Source: CAZGMJ01 sp964526785 (GTDB lineage: Bacteria > Planctomycetota > Phycisphaerae > Sedimentisphaerales > Anaerobacaceae). From it: a stretch of 54,015 bases of DNA. Location of the stretch: the NCBI GenBank assembly GCA_964526785.1, contig CAZGMJ010000037.1, positions 1-54,015 on the forward strand, given 5' to 3'. Positions 45,059 through 53,770 of the stretch are shown here, one piece after another. Position 1 is the stretch's first letter. The number at the start of each line of letters is the position of its first letter. Both the position numbers and the translations under genes were made by a program. The notes beneath the pieces are model-generated. The model was not told the DNA's origin. It saw nothing but the letters and a program-made list of their open reading frames with translations, and did not search any database.

Positions 45059-46897
45059 ATGATACTGCCGCGATTCATTCGCAAATGGCTCGCCATACTC
45101 CGCGGCGGGGTGGCGCCGCAATTGATATTCCTGTCGGTTATCATGGGTTTCTGGTTCGGCCTGATGCCCGACTGGTCCGGCCTGCACGTATTACTGCTCG
45201 CCCTCGCCCTGATCCTAAACGTCCACATCGGACTGTTCCTGATCTTCGCCGGACTCGCGAAAGCCCTGTGTTTCGCCGCAGCTCCGGTCCTGTACCACAT
45301 CGGTGTGGCGATACACGGCTATGTGCCCGTCATCCCCCGCACGCTCAGCTCCATACCGATCATCGGCCTGAGCGATTTCAGCAAGTATGCAATGGTCGGC
45401 GCCGTGATCGCCGGTCCGGCTCTCGGCGCCGTCGCGGGACTGCTGCTGGCGCGCTCGGTCATCGCTTTTCGCAAAAAGCTGCTCAAGCTGGAAGAAGGCA
45501 GTGAGCGCTTTAAGAAGTGGTACTCGCATACATGGGTGCGAATCCTCGACCGGCTCCTGATCGGCAAACGCACCAAAGACGCCAAAGCGCTCTTTACGAA
45601 AAAGACCAAATACATACGCAAAGCAGGCATCGTTCTCGTCGTGCTGCTGGTGGCCGTCGCCGTCCTGGCCGCGAGTTACGTCAAAGACGGCAAGATCAGG
45701 AATTATGCAGCTAATAAGCTGACGAGAGCCAACGGCGCCGAAGTGAACGTCGAGAGCTTCGATCTCTCGCTGCTCGGCAGTTCGGTATCCGCCGCGGGCA
45801 TCCAGGTCACCGACCGCGAGAATCCTTCGCAAAACCAACTGGCAATCGAAAAGCTCAGCGCAGACGCCAGCCTCTCCGATCTGCTCGTTGGCAAGCTCGT
45901 AATGCAGGATCTGCATGTGGCCAACGTCGCATTCGACCAGCCACGCGCAAAACCGGGCGAGGTGGTCGAAAAACCTGCCGGGAAATCCGAACCGTTCGAT
46001 CCGTGCGACTTCGAAGTCTCCGCTGAGGATATCGAGAAGATCGAAAAGTACATAAAGGACGCCAAAGCCCTCAAAGAAAAGCTGGAAAAGCTGCGAAAAT
46101 GGCTGCCAAAGCCCGACGAAGAAGCGAAAAAGCCGATCGAGAAGAAGCCCGAGAAGTTCCTGGACTACCTCAAAGCGGCTATACTCAATCCCCCCGCCCC
46201 GCGGGTCGTGGCGCAACACGCCCTGATCGAGGGGCTCCAGACATCGTGGAACATGTTCGGCAACAGTAACCTCACGCTCACGAACGTCAATGACGCCCCG
46301 CGGGCCGCCGGCCTTCCCGTCGGTGTCGAACTCACATCCAACGAGACCGACGCCATGATCCGGGCTGTCGTCGACTTCAGTTCCCCCGACGGCACGCCCA
46401 GAGTATCCGGAACGTTCGAGGGTTTCGACCTGGGCAAGATGCAGTCGGCCCTGAGCCAGAACGCGGGCCTGGCCTTTCAGCAGGGCCTGATGTCCGGCGC
46501 CTTCACAGGCACCCTCAATAGTCGTCAGATCGACATGACCGTGCAGGCGAACCTCAGTTCGCTCCAGGCTGCTGCGAGCGGCGACGGCATCCTCGGCATG
46601 GATGCGAAGACTACGACCGAAGTCTTCAGCGCGATCAACGAACTCAAGACCACCGTGCGAATCGTCGGCCCCGCCGCCGAACCCCGAATCATCTTCGACG
46701 CCAAGGGGTTGACCGAACAATTCAAAGAAGCACTCGTTGAGGCGGGCAAACAGCGCCTCATGAAAGAAGTGGACGACCAACTGGGCGAGCAGATAGACAA
46801 AGCCATCGGCGACAACGTCCCCGATGAACTCAAAGACAAACTCAAGAAACCGCAGGAACTGCTCGACGGGCTCGGAGGGTTGTTCAAGAAGGATTGA
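45059..46897 (+). CDS. Membrane protein with DUF2062-like N-terminus (TIGR03546-like) and AsmA-like region
   Basis: 612-aa membrane protein. N-terminal helices at about 19-75 and 105-140 match the DUF2062/TIGR03546 type (GVAPQLIFLSVIMGFWFGLMP). A further helix lies near 197-214 (IVLVVLLVAVAVLAASY). After it, the extracytoplasmic part is AsmA/DUF748-like: short strands with EVNVESFDLSLLGSSVSAAGIQV and LVMQDLHVANVAFDQP, a charged Lys/Glu helical stretch near 320-370, and another strand region (RVSGTFEGFDLGKMQSALSQNAG). The C-terminus is helical and charged. GGAGG stands seven bases before the ATG. AsmA-like proteins move or shape envelope lipids; this is the best guess only. Confidence 0.65.
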   Translation: MILPRFIRKWLAILRGGVAPQLIFLSVIMGFWFGLMPDWSGLHVLLLALALILNVHIGLFLIFAGLAKALCFAAAPVLYHIGVAIHGYVPVIPRTLSSIPIIGLSDFSKYAMVGAVIAGPALGAVAGLLLARSVIAFRKKLLKLEEGSERFKKWYSHTWVRILDRLLIGKRTKDAKALFTKKTKYIRKAGIVLVVLLVAVAVLAASYVKDGKIRNYAANKLTRANGAEVNVESFDLSLLGSSVSAAGIQVTDRENPSQNQLAIEKLSADASLSDLLVGKLVMQDLHVANVAFDQPRAKPGEVVEKPAGKSEPFDPCDFEVSAEDIEKIEKYIKDAKALKEKLEKLRKWLPKPDEEAKKPIEKKPEKFLDYLKAAILNPPAPRVVAQHALIEGLQTSWNMFGNSNLTLTNVNDAPRAAGLPVGVELTSNETDAMIRAVVDFSSPDGTPRVSGTFEGFDLGKMQSALSQNAGLAFQQGLMSGAFTGTLNSRQIDMTVQANLSSLQAAASGDGILGMDAKTTTEVFSAINELKTTVRIVGPAAEPRIIFDAKGLTEQFKEALVEAGKQRLMKEVDDQLGEQIDKAIGDNVPDELKDKLKKPQELLDGLGGLFKKD

Positions 46898-46921
46898 GCG
46901 CTCATACGGCCGGTGGAGAGA

Positions 46922-46975
46922 AAAATAGAACGGCACCGCGTCCTGCTGAAATAGCTCAGCGGACCCGGTGCCGTT
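46922..46975 (-). terminator. Terminator after the Rrf2 gene
   Basis: Ten-bp stem AACGGCACCG (46929-46938) with CGGTGCCGTT (46966-46975), continuing with smaller inner pairs. On the minus strand the stem is followed by CTATTTTTC (46928-46920), a good U-run, so it mainly terminates the Rrf2 transcript. It may also block the convergent AsmA-like gene. Confidence 0.65.
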
Positions 46976-46999
46976 GCAGATCGGGATGTCCCCTTTTGA

Positions 47000-47353
47000 C
47001 TACCTGCCGTTCTTCTTGTAGATGACCGTCTTGGCCATCGCATCGGCGAAAGCATTCAGGGGTTTTTTCATCTGCGGCACCGATGGAGTCTTCAAATCCA
47101 TCTCGCCGCACGTGATATTCCAGACATCCAGCAAGTTCACCGTCGAGGCCCGCATTCGCACACCACCGACCCGGCCCCGTTTGCACTCCACCACACCGTG
47201 CTTGCTCAGGGACTGAATGACCTTCTGAAGATATCCCACCGAAAAGTTCAGTGCCTTGGCGATTTCACCCGCCTGCACGTAATCCTCTGTCTTCTTCTTC
47301 TTAAGAAAAAGCACTGTCTCAACTGCCATTCCGAAATCTTGATTCAGTTTCAC
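47000..47353 (-). CDS. Rrf2-family transcription regulator
   Basis: 117-aa Rrf2-family regulator. Seen: the family N-terminus KLNQDFGMAVETVLFL, a winged helix-turn-helix (YVQAGEIAKALNFSVGYLQKVIQSLSKHGVVECKRGRVGGVRM), and a C-terminal dimer helix. GTG at 47353 is chosen because AAGGAG then lies six bases upstream and the protein starts like other Rrf2 proteins; ATG at 47359 would touch the ribosome site. The three-Cys cluster of IscR/NsrR is absent (only single Cys in VVECKRG and ITCGEM), so it probably does not bind an Fe-S cluster in the standard way. Targets unknown; the gene stands alone upstream of a gene-poor stretch. Confidence 0.87.
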   Translation of the reverse strand: MKLNQDFGMAVETVLFLKKKKTEDYVQAGEIAKALNFSVGYLQKVIQSLSKHGVVECKRGRVGGVRMRASTVNLLDVWNITCGEMDLKTPSVPQMKKPLNAFADAMAKTVIYKKNGR

Positions 47354-47359
47354 AATCAT

Positions 47360-48647
47360 CTCCTTATATAGTTACGACAACCCGACGGTGCGCTCCGCCG
47401 GTTCTAATTTCCCATTATCCTATGGCAACATATTTCGCACGGGCGTGCCTGAGCATATGGATCGCAATGTCTTTTGTGGCCGCCGCCCTCGTATGTTCGC
47501 CTCGCCGGCATATAATATCCTCATCTGCGACATGCGTTCTAACGTACCGACCGCGAATCACAATATCACCAATGCTGAACTCGAATCCTGTATGCGGATA
47601 TATAATGTCCCCGGCCGTTGCTGCATTAGTTGCATCTTCTTCATTAGCAAATCCGAACAACTGCAATCGCCGGTAGTTGTGGCGGGCGCATCGTTGGGCC
47701 GTCTCTACACTGCCTGCAGAACAGCCCGGCCTGCATCCTCAAACCCGGGAAACAAAACACCCGCAAACAACTACAACATCAACTACGTTTTTCAACCTCG
47801 TTCTTTCCGGCCAAATTGCACTTTGCTGCAACTTGCTCCAAACCGCAATACCCGTATGCTCTCAGGCATAATATCGCACCAGAATACTCCTATTGGCCTG
47901 TTAATGCAAGCCCCGTGCTCTTTTTTTTTGGAGCAACATGTGGACATGTAAAACCTTTAACCTTATATATTTACGCCAATGCGCCCTTTGGGTTCATTGG
48001 TGAAAATAGAATTCTTCCCTGTTTTTGAGCGCTCTACCCCTACATGGTGTCACCGCCTGTCCCTGCCGGAAACGTTGTACCGTCGCTCCCTTGCGAGGCG
48101 CACACAACCCAATAATGCCCGTTCTGCCGCCAGATACCCGAATTATGCCCATTAAAGCGTGGACTGCCGCGTTTCGGGCGCTCATACATCCGCCGTAAGA
48201 GCGGTCTTTCGTGGAACCGGAACACACTGCTCATCGGTACGAAGTCCCCGCGATCTGTGGACTTCTTCGCCTCCCTGAGACGGAAACCACAAAGCAGGTC
48301 TCTTTTGCTCGCCCGAATGCGCCTTTGGAATGTGCCGAATAGCCATCTGCTGCATGCGCAGGCGGAAATCGCTATGGGTTCCATGCGCCGATTGCTGCCG
48401 GAACCACACTGTTTTAGCGGACATTGGAAAACCGGCCGCCAGTGGCTGTATCATCTGCTTCGCCATGCAATATTGGAGACCGCCAAAGTATTAAAAGTAT
48501 CGATTGAATACCGCCTCTCATACATCGAGCATGATACTCCGCCGGCGCACGCGACGACCGCAGGACGACGCCGCGCAACAATCATCCGGATTCCCCCGGA
48601 AAAGCCGGACTAAAAACGGCGTAAATGCTGCTGCATTAAGATTTTAC
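47360..48647. other. About 1.3 kb with no convincing gene
   Basis: Open frames here (for example 47388-47951 plus, 48040-48384 minus) lack ribosome sites and have irregular composition; none resembles a family I know. Composition is more AT-rich than flanking genes, with a T9 run near 47920-47930 and Tyr/Asn-rich frames. It may be a decayed gene or a region with regulatory RNA; nothing more can be claimed. Confidence 0.4.
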
Positions 48648-48676
48648 TTGACGCCGACAACGCGGGATGATACAAT
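48648..48676 (+). promoter_or_regulatory. Sigma70-like promoter of the coiled-coil exported protein
   Basis: TTGACG (48648-48653), 17 bases, TACAAT (48671-48676), the best-matching promoter in the window. It predicts a leader of about 120 bases before the ATG at 48802. Confidence 0.6.
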
Positions 48677-48801
48677 AGTCCTTGCGATCATGGAGGGCCG
48701 GAAGCACTCTCGATAGGGAAATCCACAACGAACCAATGGGGCAGAAATCCCCGCTCAACACCGGGGTAATGACAACTCAATTACCACAGGAGGACGAAAC
48801 G

Positions 48802-49740
48802 ATGAAGACGTTGCTCACCATTCTCGCAGCACTCGCGATGATCAATACCTGTCAGGCCGCAACCCCTGCCCAGGCACAGCAACTCCACTGGCGGATCCAG
48901 GCCCAGCAGGATCGGCTCGACCAGCTTGAAGAAGATATCGAAGCCGAGCGCCGGAGGATCCAACAGTGGTATCAAAGCCAACTGGCGGATCTGCAATTGG
49001 CCGCCGAACGAGAGGCCAGAATGCTGCTCGCTCCGGAGAGAGTCCTGATGACTGCCCTATTAACCAAGACCGCTGACGCTCCGCTTCTCGTCCGCCGCCT
49101 GAGTGTGTATTCCCCCTCGGACGGCAGGTGGTTCTTCACCCCTTCGGACGGCAGATATGTACCGGAAACGGTGTCGATCTTCCACAGAGGCAGCCATGTC
49201 GGCACAAACAAGGGACGCGTCGCACGGAGATTGTTCGACGCCCTGGAACATCGGTATTTTCTCAATTCAATGCGAGCGCTGTTGCTCGATAATCACTTCC
49301 GAAAGCTCCTACTGGATATTGCCGATAAGAACGAGGTCAAGGACGTTGACAGCAACCTGCTCCGCGCCGAGGCCCGCCGACTGCTGGCTGTCATGGACAC
49401 GCTGAGCCGCGAAATGCAGTACATCGAGAAGGTGCGCGACGCGCGGCTCGCTGCGCTGGAAGAAGATAAGCAAACCCGCATGGCGAACGTTCGGCAGGTC
49501 ATAAGCGAAATCAAGGCCGAACCCGTCGCGGCCGAGACAGGCAGGATCGCAGCCATCTGCCTCAACGATCTGGGCTCATTCTGCATGATCGAGGGAGTCG
49601 ATGGTCTGGTTCGCAAGGGCTCGACGATCGACGGCCGAATCAAAGTCCAGAACATCGCCGAGGACAAAGTGACCTTCGTCGCAGCCGGCAACAGTTGGCA
49701 GCAGAAAGTCGGTCAGGCTCCGAGCGATCGGTGGAACTAA
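48802..49740 (+). CDS. Exported coiled-coil protein of unknown function
   Basis: 312-aa exported protein. AGGAGG stands seven bases before the ATG at 48802; the upstream starts of the frame have none. Signal peptide LLTILAALAMINTCQA. Then a coiled coil (QQLHWRIQAQQDRLDQLEEDIEAERRRIQQWY and onward), a middle part with a repeated short segment (SPSDGRWFFTPSDGRYVPETV), another coiled coil (DTLSREMQYIEKVRDARLAALEEDKQTRMANVRQVI), and a small C-terminal domain (RIAAICLNDLGSFCMIEGVDGLVRKGSTIDGRIKVQNI ... VTFVAAGNSWQQKVG) that looks like a beta-barrel. Not recognised; envelope structural role is a guess. Confidence 0.65.
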   Translation: MKTLLTILAALAMINTCQAATPAQAQQLHWRIQAQQDRLDQLEEDIEAERRRIQQWYQSQLADLQLAAEREARMLLAPERVLMTALLTKTADAPLLVRRLSVYSPSDGRWFFTPSDGRYVPETVSIFHRGSHVGTNKGRVARRLFDALEHRYFLNSMRALLLDNHFRKLLLDIADKNEVKDVDSNLLRAEARRLLAVMDTLSREMQYIEKVRDARLAALEEDKQTRMANVRQVISEIKAEPVAAETGRIAAICLNDLGSFCMIEGVDGLVRKGSTIDGRIKVQNIAEDKVTFVAAGNSWQQKVGQAPSDRWN

Positions 49741-49755
49741 AGGCGGTCGCCCGCG

Positions 49756-50367
49756 TCAGGAACTGTCGGACAAATCAATCGCAGCCAGCACCCTGCGACA
49801 CGTGCAGTGGTTGCCTAAGTGACATATTGCCAGCTTCGACGCCGCGATGTCCCGCGGAACGGGAACGACGCCGCACGTGCCGTAGCCGAGCGTAATGTGC
49901 GGGAAGAAGTTGTCGAAGCTGGATTGGTCCCTGTAATTGGCGATCCATTGCAGGCTCGATTCCGCGACCTCATCCGGATGCACCAGCATCTCCGGCCAGA
50001 CGTCGTAGCTCAGCAGCGGTTCGAATCGATCCATGATCGCTTCGTGCAGCGATACGATGTGCGGGTCCCTCTCGATCGCCAGCGACGAGACTTTCCGGCC
50101 GTCGCCGTGATGCGCAGTGTATATGCCGATTGCTCGTAGCGTGCCGATTGACTGTTTGGCCGCAACCTCCGCCAGCGCTTCGCCCGCACGACGGATATCT
50201 GCCTGGTCCAGACAACCCATCGCCAGCGACACGTGCGGCAGGCAGTTCTGCTTGTCCAGAACGATCTGGCCGGGATCGTCTTCGAGCAGCCGCCGGTTTG
50301 CCTGGATGACCGCATCCATCGCCGATTCCTCTGGCAGCAGCACAATGTCTATCGCTATTCTCGACAT
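49756..50367 (-). CDS. 2'-5' RNA ligase-like 2H phosphoesterase
   Basis: 203-aa protein of the 2H phosphoesterase family (2'-5' RNA ligase/CPDase-like). The two defining HxS/T motifs are LPHVSLA (near residue 44) and FPHITLG (near 155), in the right spacing. GGGAG stands eight bases before the ATG at 50367. Family members cut or make 2',5'-phosphodiester links in RNA or act on cyclic nucleotides; the specific substrate is not clear. A small frame with a strong ribosome site lies just upstream on the same strand. Convergent with the coiled-coil gene. Confidence 0.85.
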   Translation of the reverse strand: MSRIAIDIVLLPEESAMDAVIQANRRLLEDDPGQIVLDKQNCLPHVSLAMGCLDQADIRRAGEALAEVAAKQSIGTLRAIGIYTAHHGDGRKVSSLAIERDPHIVSLHEAIMDRFEPLLSYDVWPEMLVHPDEVAESSLQWIANYRDQSSFDNFFPHITLGYGTCGVVPVPRDIAASKLAICHLGNHCTCRRVLAAIDLSDSS

Positions 50368-50398
50368 CTAAGAATCTCCCGCCCCGGAGGGCTGCATA

Positions 50399-50620
50399 TC
50401 ATAACTGCCGGGCCGTTTGCCCGAGCAGGGGCCATGCGAATATGCGTCGCGGCTCCGGATATTCGAACGCGCCCAGCCGCGGTGATATCCGCAGTTGAAC
50501 CAGCATCACCTTACCATGGCCGCAGCACCCCGCAAGGCCAAAATACCCGGCAACAAAAACCTTCAGGATTTGTGAAAAACAGCGAACCAAAAAAGCGGCC
50601 GGGCGTAGTTTAATATGCAT
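50399..50620 (-). CDS. Possible small 73-aa protein upstream of the 2H phosphoesterase
   Basis: 73-codon frame with an AAGGAGG site six bases before the ATG at 50620, a very good ribosome site. The product has a hydrophobic stretch (FSQILKVFVAGYFGLAG) and several Arg, and ends 31 bp before the phosphoesterase start, so it could be a leader gene of that operon. No homology recognised. A strong GNRA hairpin lies just upstream. Confidence 0.35.
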   Translation of the reverse strand: MHIKLRPAAFLVRCFSQILKVFVAGYFGLAGCCGHGKVMLVQLRISPRLGAFEYPEPRRIFAWPLLGQTARQL

Positions 50621-50649
50621 ACTCATCCTCCTTCAATAAGGGCAAGAAC

Positions 50650-50675
50650 GGGGGGCGGCGGCAACGCCGTCCCCC
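50650..50675. promoter_or_regulatory. GC-rich hairpin with GCAA tetraloop
   Basis: GGGGGGCGGCG (50650-50660), loop GCAA (50661-50664), CGCCGTCCCCC (50665-50675): 11 bp with one G-T pair. On the plus strand the loop is a GNRA tetraloop. It lies between the small frame on the minus strand and the promoter on the plus strand; it may terminate or stabilise a transcript. Confidence 0.5.
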
Positions 50676-50708
50676 ATTGTCTTTGCGCCCATATCGCGAT
50701 TTCAGGGT

Positions 50709-50737
50709 TTGCCCCGGGCCGCTCCCGCCGCTATAAT
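50709..50737 (+). promoter_or_regulatory. Promoter with perfect -10 for the third sulfatase
   Basis: TTGCCC (50709-50714), 17 bases, TATAAT (50732-50737). It predicts a leader of about 115 bases before the ATG at 50860. No gene was seen in that leader. Confidence 0.5.
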
Positions 50738-50859
50738 TGCCATCAAAACCCTCATCCCGGCCTCATAACGCCGCTTGCCTCGGCCCGACCTCGATACGGA
50801 CAAAGGGCCCCGAACAACCGCGGAAGGCTCGGCAGGTCGCTTAATCGGGAGGACGCAGA

Positions 50860-52344
50860 ATGAGAATCAATCGCAGGCAATTTGTCAGAATCTCAGGTGC
50901 CGGCCTGGCTTCCCTGCTGGTTCGGCCGATGTCCAGTCCGGCCGCCCGGCACGACCGGCCCAACATCATGATCGTCATCGGCGACGATATGACCTGGCGC
51001 GACTGCCAGCCGTACGGCAACACCGACGTCCGCACGCCCCACATGAGCCGACTCGCACGCGAGGGCATGTGCTTCGATGCCATGTTCACATCGACCGCCA
51101 TGTGCGCTCCGACCCGCCAGCAGCTCTATACCGGGATGTTCCCCGTTCGCAACGGCGCGTATCCGAATCACAGCAAGGTGTACGACGGCGTCAAGAGCCT
51201 GCCGACATATCTCAAGGCGCTTGGCTATCGCGTGGGACTGATCGGCAAGCGGCACTTCGGCCCGGCTGATTCGTATCCCTTCGAGTCTGTCGGCGCTCGG
51301 GGCAACAAGAAGGGTGCCTCCAACACCGACGCCATCGCCGAGTTCGTCAATCGCGATACGGAGCAGCCGTATTGCCTGGTCGTGTGCTCGAACGAGCCGC
51401 ACGGGCCGTGGAGTAAGGGCAACCCCGACGCGTATGACCCCGCCGCGCTAAAGGTCGCGCCCTATATGGTCGACTGCCGGCGTACCCGTGAGGAGCTGGC
51501 CAAATACTACGCGGAGATCACCTATCTCGACGGCGAACTCGGCGGGTGCATGGACGTTGTCGATGCCTCCGGACAGAAGGACAATACGATTGTCATCTTT
51601 ACCAGCGAGCAGGGCTTCCACCTGCCGTTCGGCAAGTGGACCTGTTACGACCTCGGGCTCAAGACGGCGTTCATCGTTCGCTGGCCGGCGAAAGTCGAAG
51701 CCGGGTCGCGCAGCAGGGCAATGACGCAGTACGTCGACGTAACGCCCACACTCATCGAGGCGGCCGGCGGCAAGCCGGAGTCCATCGAGACGGGCCGGCC
51801 CGATGCCAACGGCGAGAAGGGCTTCGACGGCCGGAGCTTCATGGATGTGCTGCTGGCCCGGGGCGACTCGCATCGCGATTACGTCTACGGGGCACACACC
51901 ACGCGGGGGATCATACGCGGTTCGGCGTGCTATCCCGTGCGGTCCGTACGATCCGAGCGGTACAAATACATCTGGAACCCCAATTACAGCTCCGTGTTCT
52001 ACAATGTGACTTCCACCGATCCGAACTCGGTGTACAGCGCCTGGATGGAGTTGGGCGACAACGATCCCGAAATCCGCCGGCGCGTGCGGCGGTATCAGTA
52101 CAGGCCCGAGGAGGAACTGTACGATCTGGAGCACGATCCGTATGAGATGAAGAATCTCGCCGGCGATCCCGCGTATGCGGATATCAAAGGGCGACTTCGA
52201 GCCGAATTGGAGCGCTGGATGAAGCAACAGGGCGACGAAGGCGTCAATACCGAGTTGCGGGCGATCGAGCGTCAGGGCCGGAATCGCCAGTGGAAGCCCT
52301 ACAGTCCGTATCGCGAATCCAGGCGCAGCAAGACCGCCAGATAG
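50860..52344 (+). CDS. Tat-exported sulfatase (S1 family), CAPTR site
   Basis: 494-aa sulfatase with a twin-arginine signal (INRRQFVRISGAG), so it is exported folded, probably with its metal and formylglycine in place. Metal motif IVIGDDMTW near 38-46; formylglycine site C82-A-P-T-R86 followed by QQLYTG. Later motifs: GLIGKRHFGP, CSNEPHGPW, FTSEQGFHLPFGKW, and C-terminal EEELYDLEHDPYEMKNLAGDP, which is typical of the family end. GGGAGG stands seven bases before the ATG. Similar to sulfatases and heparan N-sulfatase-like enzymes; substrate not clear. Separate from the first two sulfatases and with its own promoter. Confidence 0.93.
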   Translation: MRINRRQFVRISGAGLASLLVRPMSSPAARHDRPNIMIVIGDDMTWRDCQPYGNTDVRTPHMSRLAREGMCFDAMFTSTAMCAPTRQQLYTGMFPVRNGAYPNHSKVYDGVKSLPTYLKALGYRVGLIGKRHFGPADSYPFESVGARGNKKGASNTDAIAEFVNRDTEQPYCLVVCSNEPHGPWSKGNPDAYDPAALKVAPYMVDCRRTREELAKYYAEITYLDGELGGCMDVVDASGQKDNTIVIFTSEQGFHLPFGKWTCYDLGLKTAFIVRWPAKVEAGSRSRAMTQYVDVTPTLIEAAGGKPESIETGRPDANGEKGFDGRSFMDVLLARGDSHRDYVYGAHTTRGIIRGSACYPVRSVRSERYKYIWNPNYSSVFYNVTSTDPNSVYSAWMELGDNDPEIRRRVRRYQYRPEEELYDLEHDPYEMKNLAGDPAYADIKGRLRAELERWMKQQGDEGVNTELRAIERQGRNRQWKPYSPYRESRRSKTAR

Positions 52345-52431
52345 CGGCGACGCCCGCGCTGTGAAAGGGCAATGGCCTGCGGCCGAATCACCAGACGACC
52401 ACCCAATGGGCGGCTGCGGCCGGGTCGCGCC

Positions 52432-52968
52432 TCAGCAGCTTTCGAGGCCCTTCTTCCATCGGGCGATGTGCCCGTCCTCGTCGGCCTGGTCCTTTTCGAT
52501 GACTTTGCGGGTGTCCTCGTCCCAGTCGATGGTTTCGAGCAGTTCGGCGTAGTGGTGCACCGCCTTCGATTCGACCCAGATGCCCGTTTTGAGGATGGCC
52601 TTCTTGCCCAGCAGACGCGAGCCGAAGCCAAAGCAGAAGCCCACCATCCAGTAGGCGGCGCGCAGGATGCTCGGGCGCAGGCCGTATTCATAGAGCTTCA
52701 CCTGGAAGTCCTGGTAGTGCGTCATTTCGTTGCACATCGCCGCGACGAGCTGGCGGTTGAATTCGCTGCGCTCTTTGGTGATCTGGAACTTGTAGATGGT
52801 CTGGGCCATCAGCTCCAGCGTGTGCAGGGCGTGCAGGCCCTTCTTTATCGAGGCCAGACGGGCGGGGTCCATGCCCACGCCGCGCATTTTGAAATCCTTG
52901 TCCACCGCCTGCGGACGGATGACGGATATGTCGTATGCCGGTTTTGCCTGCGTTTGCTGATCGGCCAT
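52432..52968 (-). CDS. COQ7-like/ferritin-like di-iron protein
   Basis: 178-aa ferritin-like four-helix protein resembling the COQ7 (demethoxyubiquinone hydroxylase) family. Di-iron ligand-like motifs: LHTLELMAQTIYKFQ (Glu), MCNEMTHYQDF (ExxH), and the second half WVESKAVHHYAELLETI and DEDGHIARW (ExxxxH/DxxH-type). Weak hydrophobic centre LRAAYWMVGFCFGFGSRLLG. AAGGAG stands seven bases before the ATG. It lies 45 bp after the ferritin-like gene, so they are one operon. True COQ7 acts in ubiquinone synthesis; here a menaquinone- or oxidative-stress role is equally possible. Confidence 0.75.
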   Translation of the reverse strand: MADQQTQAKPAYDISVIRPQAVDKDFKMRGVGMDPARLASIKKGLHALHTLELMAQTIYKFQITKERSEFNRQLVAAMCNEMTHYQDFQVKLYEYGLRPSILRAAYWMVGFCFGFGSRLLGKKAILKTGIWVESKAVHHYAELLETIDWDEDTRKVIEKDQADEDGHIARWKKGLESC

Positions 52969-53013
52969 TGTCAGACTCCTTACCCGGGATCGGCGGGCGT
53001 TATTGTGTGATAC

Positions 53014-53466
53014 TCAGTTCTCCTGCATGACGTGCTCGTCGTATTCCAGCTCGAAACGGAGCTTGTGGTTCGCCTCCTCCTGAGCGAGAGCCCGGAAGAG
53101 CTCGCGGCATTCGGCGCTGGTGACCAGGTCAGCCAGTTCGGTGTACATTCTGAAGGCGGCTTTTTCGCGTTTCATCGCCACGATGATCGCGTCCCAGTAG
53201 CTCATCTGTTTGCCGGGCTCGACGTCGACGACGTAATCGGCGATCTTGAGATCCTGGACGGGTTTGGTCTCGTCGAACACGGCCATGCCTTCCTGCTTGA
53301 CCCGTTCCAGCTTCGCTTTATGGCTCAGCTCCTGGGCTGCAAACTCCTCGAAGACCTGTCGCATGTCGTCGTTGTCCATCTGTGCGGCTAGGTCCTTGTA
53401 GAACTTGTTGGCGGCGTGTTCGCCTGCGATGGCGAATTCCAGGATATCTTCTACCGTTGTTCTCAT
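53014..53466 (-). CDS. Rubrerythrin-like ferritin protein without rubredoxin domain
   Basis: 150-aa ferritin-family protein with rubrerythrin-type di-iron ligands: ILEFAIAGEHAANKFYKDLA (ExxxxHxxxxFY), EEFAAQELSHKAKLE (ExxxxxELxH), WDAIIVAMKREKAAFRMYTELA and LFRALAQEEANHKLRFELEYDEHV. No CxxC rubredoxin domain, so it is like erythrin or ferritin-family proteins handling peroxide or iron. AGGA stands before the ATG. First gene of a two-gene operon with the COQ7-like gene. It suggests oxidative-stress defence in a mostly anaerobic cell. Confidence 0.85.
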   Translation of the reverse strand: MRTTVEDILEFAIAGEHAANKFYKDLAAQMDNDDMRQVFEEFAAQELSHKAKLERVKQEGMAVFDETKPVQDLKIADYVVDVEPGKQMSYWDAIIVAMKREKAAFRMYTELADLVTSAECRELFRALAQEEANHKLRFELEYDEHVMQEN

Positions 53467-53770
53467 ACCTGACTGTCCTTTCTACACATCCTTCTCATTT
53501 TGCTCTACGGTCGCAGCCGGGCGGGGCTGTTACGGAATGCACCGGGTTGCATGCCATACGTCCGTCGCACGCGGTTGTTTGGCGAAAACATACCATCGAC
53601 GGAGAAAAAGTATGAAAAAACCGCCCCAATCGGCACGATTCTGCGTTTTCGACCGATTGCGCCGCATCGCAGGCGCTGGTTTCAACACTCCACACGGCCA
53701 GGGAATTATCAGCAGCCGGGACGTATGTGTCAAACGCTTTCTCACCGACCGGACACCCCTCCATCCACCC
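53467..53770. other. Gene-free stretch upstream of the ferritin operon
   Basis: No gene that can be supported. Frames on both strands are irregular. The promoter of the ferritin operon should lie here on the minus strand, but no good -35/-10 pair was found. Confidence 0.35.

Noticed and set aside
43624..45300. 558-codon minus-strand frame
   Set aside because: Antisense of the pectate-lyase-fold gene and the intergenic region after it; no ribosome site or motifs.
45215..46936. 573-codon minus-strand frame
   Set aside because: Antisense of the DUF2062/AsmA-like gene, which has a good ribosome site and promoter.
47388..47951. 187-codon plus-strand frame in the gene-poor stretch
   Set aside because: Irregular composition, no ribosome site and no recognisable domain.
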